From UPXZ01 sp047973025 (GTDB taxonomy: Bacteria; Bacteroidota; Bacteroidia; Bacteroidales; Paludibacteraceae), in contig JBKEBE010000094.1 of assembly GCA_047973025.1 (NCBI GenBank), forward strand, positions 1 through 7,183: DNA of 7,183 nt, given 5' to 3'. Position 1 is the stretch's first letter; each line of letters opens with the position of its first letter. A program made the translations under genes and the position numbers. Positions 6,192 through 7,183 of this stretch are shown one piece after another. The notes beneath the pieces were generated by a model. That model was given only the letters and a program-made list of their open reading frames with translations, ran no database searches and was not told the DNA's origin.

Positions 6192-6704
6192 ATGTTGAAT
6201 CCAAAAATTTCAAAGCTATTGAACGATCAGGTAAATAAAGAATTTCATTCTTCCTACCTGTATCTGGATATGGCAAATTATTATTACGATAACAATCTGA
6301 ATGGTTTCGGCAACTGGTTTGACGTGCAAACCGAAGAAGAAAAAGCGCACGCCATGCTTTTCGTCGAGTATTTAAGGAACAATGGCGAAAAAATAACCTT
6401 GACGGAAATAAAAGCGCCTCACTATGATTTCAAAAATTTCAAAGAACCGCTTGATGCCGCCTATGAGCACGAGAAATACATCACGGCATCCATCTACGAT
6501 ATTTACGCGGAAGCACATGCTATCAAAGATTTCCGTACCATGCAGTTTTTGGATTGGTTCGTAAAAGAACAAGGGGAAGAAGAACAAAATTCAGACGATC
6601 TCTGCAAACGTTTTGACATGTTCGGTAATGACGCGAAAGGACTTTATTTGCTGGATAGCGAATTAAAATCCAGAACGTTTTCTGCACCAAGTCTGACACT
6701 ATAA
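6192..6704 (+). CDS. ftnA: Bacterial non-haem ferritin
   Basis: This 170-residue cytoplasmic protein forms, by family knowledge, a 24-subunit cage that oxidises Fe2+ and stores it as ferric mineral. The ferroxidase ligands are in the same positions as in Escherichia coli FtnA: Glu17 (NKEFHSSYLYL), Glu50 and His53 (TEEEKAHA), Glu94 (YEHEKY) and Gln127 with Glu130 (KEQGEEE). The absence of a haem-ligating Met in a bacterioferritin context and the GNWFDVQTEEEKAHA motif support ferritin over bacterioferritin. The C-terminus (LLDSELKSRTF and a short tail) is a few residues longer than usual but ordinary. It is separated from comB by 141 bp with its own possible promoter, a palindromic operator candidate and a good ribosome binding site, so it is probably transcribed alone. 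An IS element follows within about 20-100 bp but does not disrupt the gene. Confidence 0.96.
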   Translation: MLNPKISKLLNDQVNKEFHSSYLYLDMANYYYDNNLNGFGNWFDVQTEEEKAHAMLFVEYLRNNGEKITLTEIKAPHYDFKNFKEPLDAAYEHEKYITASIYDIYAEAHAIKDFRTMQFLDWFVKEQGEEEQNSDDLCKRFDMFGNDAKGLYLLDSELKSRTFSAPSLTL

Positions 6705-6722
6705 TGCTATTGGTAAAAAACT

Positions 6723-6753
6723 AAACCACTATGGACTGGAAGTCCATAGGTTT
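6723..6753. repeat. Imperfect subterminal palindrome of the IS left end
   Basis: TATGGACT (6730-6737) pairs with AGTCCATA (6741-6748) around a GGA loop. AAACC (6723-6727) pairs with GGTTT (6749-6753) outside it, leaving a 2-nt bulge (AC at 6728-6729) on the left arm only. A bulged hairpin near the end is the typical transposase recognition structure of IS200/IS605 elements. Confidence 0.7.
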
Positions 6754-6760
6754 GTTGAAA

Positions 6761-6781
6761 AGAAAGAATGAAATTCTTTCT
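6761..6781. repeat. Perfect 9-bp hairpin upstream of tnpA
   Basis: AGAAAGAAT (6761-6769) and ATTCTTTCT (6773-6781) are exact reverse complements with a GAA loop. It begins 7 nt after the first hairpin and ends 28 nt before the transposase start. In classical IS200 a leader stem-loop limits read-through transcription and transposase translation; a similar role here is inference. Confidence 0.55.
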
Positions 6782-6797
6782 ACTGTGTGGAAATATG

Positions 6798-6805
6798 TAC
6801 TTTTG
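6798..6805 (+). promoter_or_regulatory. -7-like box directly before tnpA
   Basis: TACTTTTG matches TAnnTTTG exactly but ends only 4 nt before the tnpA ATG at 6810. Transcription from it would start at or just past the ATG, giving a leaderless or truncated message. No clear TTTG is seen at the -33 position. It may be a true weak promoter or coincidence. Confidence 0.3.
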
Positions 6806-6809
6806 AAGT

Positions 6810-7183
6810 ATGGAAAACAAACAACGATTTAATGGGAACACAATTTCAAGACTTACAGCTCATATTGTTTGGGTTACAAAATATCGTTATAAAGTATTGG
6901 ATGGAGATATTAAAGTTAGATGTAGAACATTGATAAAACAAATTTGTATGACTGAAGATGTTACAATTCTTTCAGGCGTAGTCAGTTCAGACCACATACA
7001 CCTTCATATCGAGTATCTCCCAAGCAAATCTCCATAAGTGATTTAGTTAAAAAACTAAAAGGTAGAACTTCAAGAAGAATACAAGAAGAGTTCCCTCACA
7101 TCAGTAAAAAATACCGGGGACGACATTTTTGGGCAATTGGATACGGAGTTTGGAGTACTGGTAACATTACTGACGAAATGGTA
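6810..7183 (+). pseudogene. tnpA: IS200-type Y1 (HUH) transposase, frameshifted and 3' partial
   Basis: The first part (6810-7034) encodes 75 residues with the family pattern HIVWVTKYRYKVL (residues 18-30) and the metal-binding HUH motif in SSDHIHLHIEYLP (His62-Ile63-His64), then hits TAA at 7035. The rest continues in the -1 frame from 7034 with ISDLVKKLKGRTSRR, then RGRHFWAIGYGVWSTGN, to the window edge: 50 more residues without a stop. Joined together they read as one normal TnpA, so a single-base deletion near 7034 is inferred; a sequencing error is also possible. No slippery heptamer is seen that would support programmed frameshifting. The window ends just before the expected catalytic tyrosine. 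An in-frame TGA at 6804 fixes ATG 6810 as the first possible start. If the frameshift is real, this copy makes no active transposase by itself but could be moved in trans. Confidence 0.85.

Larger units (their letters stand above)
6705..7183 (+). mobile_element. IS200/IS605-family insertion sequence, left portion
   Basis: The region after ferritin holds the left end and most of the transposase gene of an IS200/IS605-type element. Such elements lack terminal inverted repeats and carry subterminal palindromes recognised by a single-strand-specific Y1 transposase; a palindrome of that kind lies at 6723-6753. The exact left tip is not determinable and is somewhere between 6705 and 6722. The right end is outside the window, so whether a tnpB gene or guide RNA is present cannot be said. 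Confidence 0.75.

Noticed and set aside
7020..7040. Programmed -1 frameshift in the transposase
   Set aside because: No X-XXY-YYZ slippery heptamer or downstream stem-loop is seen at the junction, so a simple deletion or sequencing error is more likely.
1..7183. CRISPR array, tRNA, rRNA or defence system
   Set aside because: No regularly spaced repeats, no tRNA-like cloverleaf and no defence-family proteins were seen on either strand.

Overview
The window reads as chromosomal DNA of a member of the Bacteroidota, probably Bacteroidales-like (inference). The support is: TAnnTTTG-type -7 promoter elements, AT-rich leaders with almost no Shine-Dalgarno sequences, a DUF3298-type lipoprotein, and a surface protein with the 'TGKxGIG...PxxLxV' and 'SSAVLDVxSxNKG...SPANGLIVYN' signatures common in this phylum. 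All genes lie on the + strand.

Layout. (1) Positions 2-1636 hold the 3' part of a gene for a large surface fibre-like protein that continues upstream of the window. It combines GIG-type repeats, a glycine-rich repeat stretch that looks like a beta-solenoid, and a C1q/TNF-like jelly-roll head. (2) A 344-bp intergenic region (1637-1980) carries a 10-bp direct repeat and a convincing Bacteroidota -7 box. (3) From 1981 to 6050 six genes are tightly packed and probably form one operon: a DUF3298 lipoprotein, a small LiaF/DUF5668-like four-helix membrane protein, a HemG-like flavodoxin, a UbiA-family prenyltransferase, a Maf nucleotide pyrophosphatase and a ComB-like 2-phosphosulfolactate phosphatase. 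Gaps are 12, 14, -4 (ATGA overlap), 16 and 36 nt. (4) Positions 6051-6191 contain a nested hairpin just after comB and a perfect 9-4-9 palindrome over a possible promoter for the next gene. (5) Positions 6192-6704 encode a bacterial non-haem ferritin with all ferroxidase residues present. (6) The end of the window (about 6705-7183) is the left part of an IS200/IS605-family element: two consecutive hairpins, then a Y1 (HUH) transposase gene with a one-base frameshift and cut by the window edge.

How the genes may work together. The operon mixes cell-envelope functions (lipoprotein, membrane protein, prenyl-lipid synthesis), a flavodoxin that could work on haem or quinone redox, and two housekeeping phosphatase/pyrophosphatase enzymes. 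The ATGA overlap ties the flavodoxin most closely to the prenyltransferase. The ferritin seems to be a separate transcription unit for iron storage. I see no clear defence, CRISPR or other novel system. The most unusual points are the C1q-like head on the surface protein, the flavodoxin-UbiA-Maf-ComB grouping, the palindrome in front of ferritin, and the double-hairpin left end plus frameshift of the IS element.
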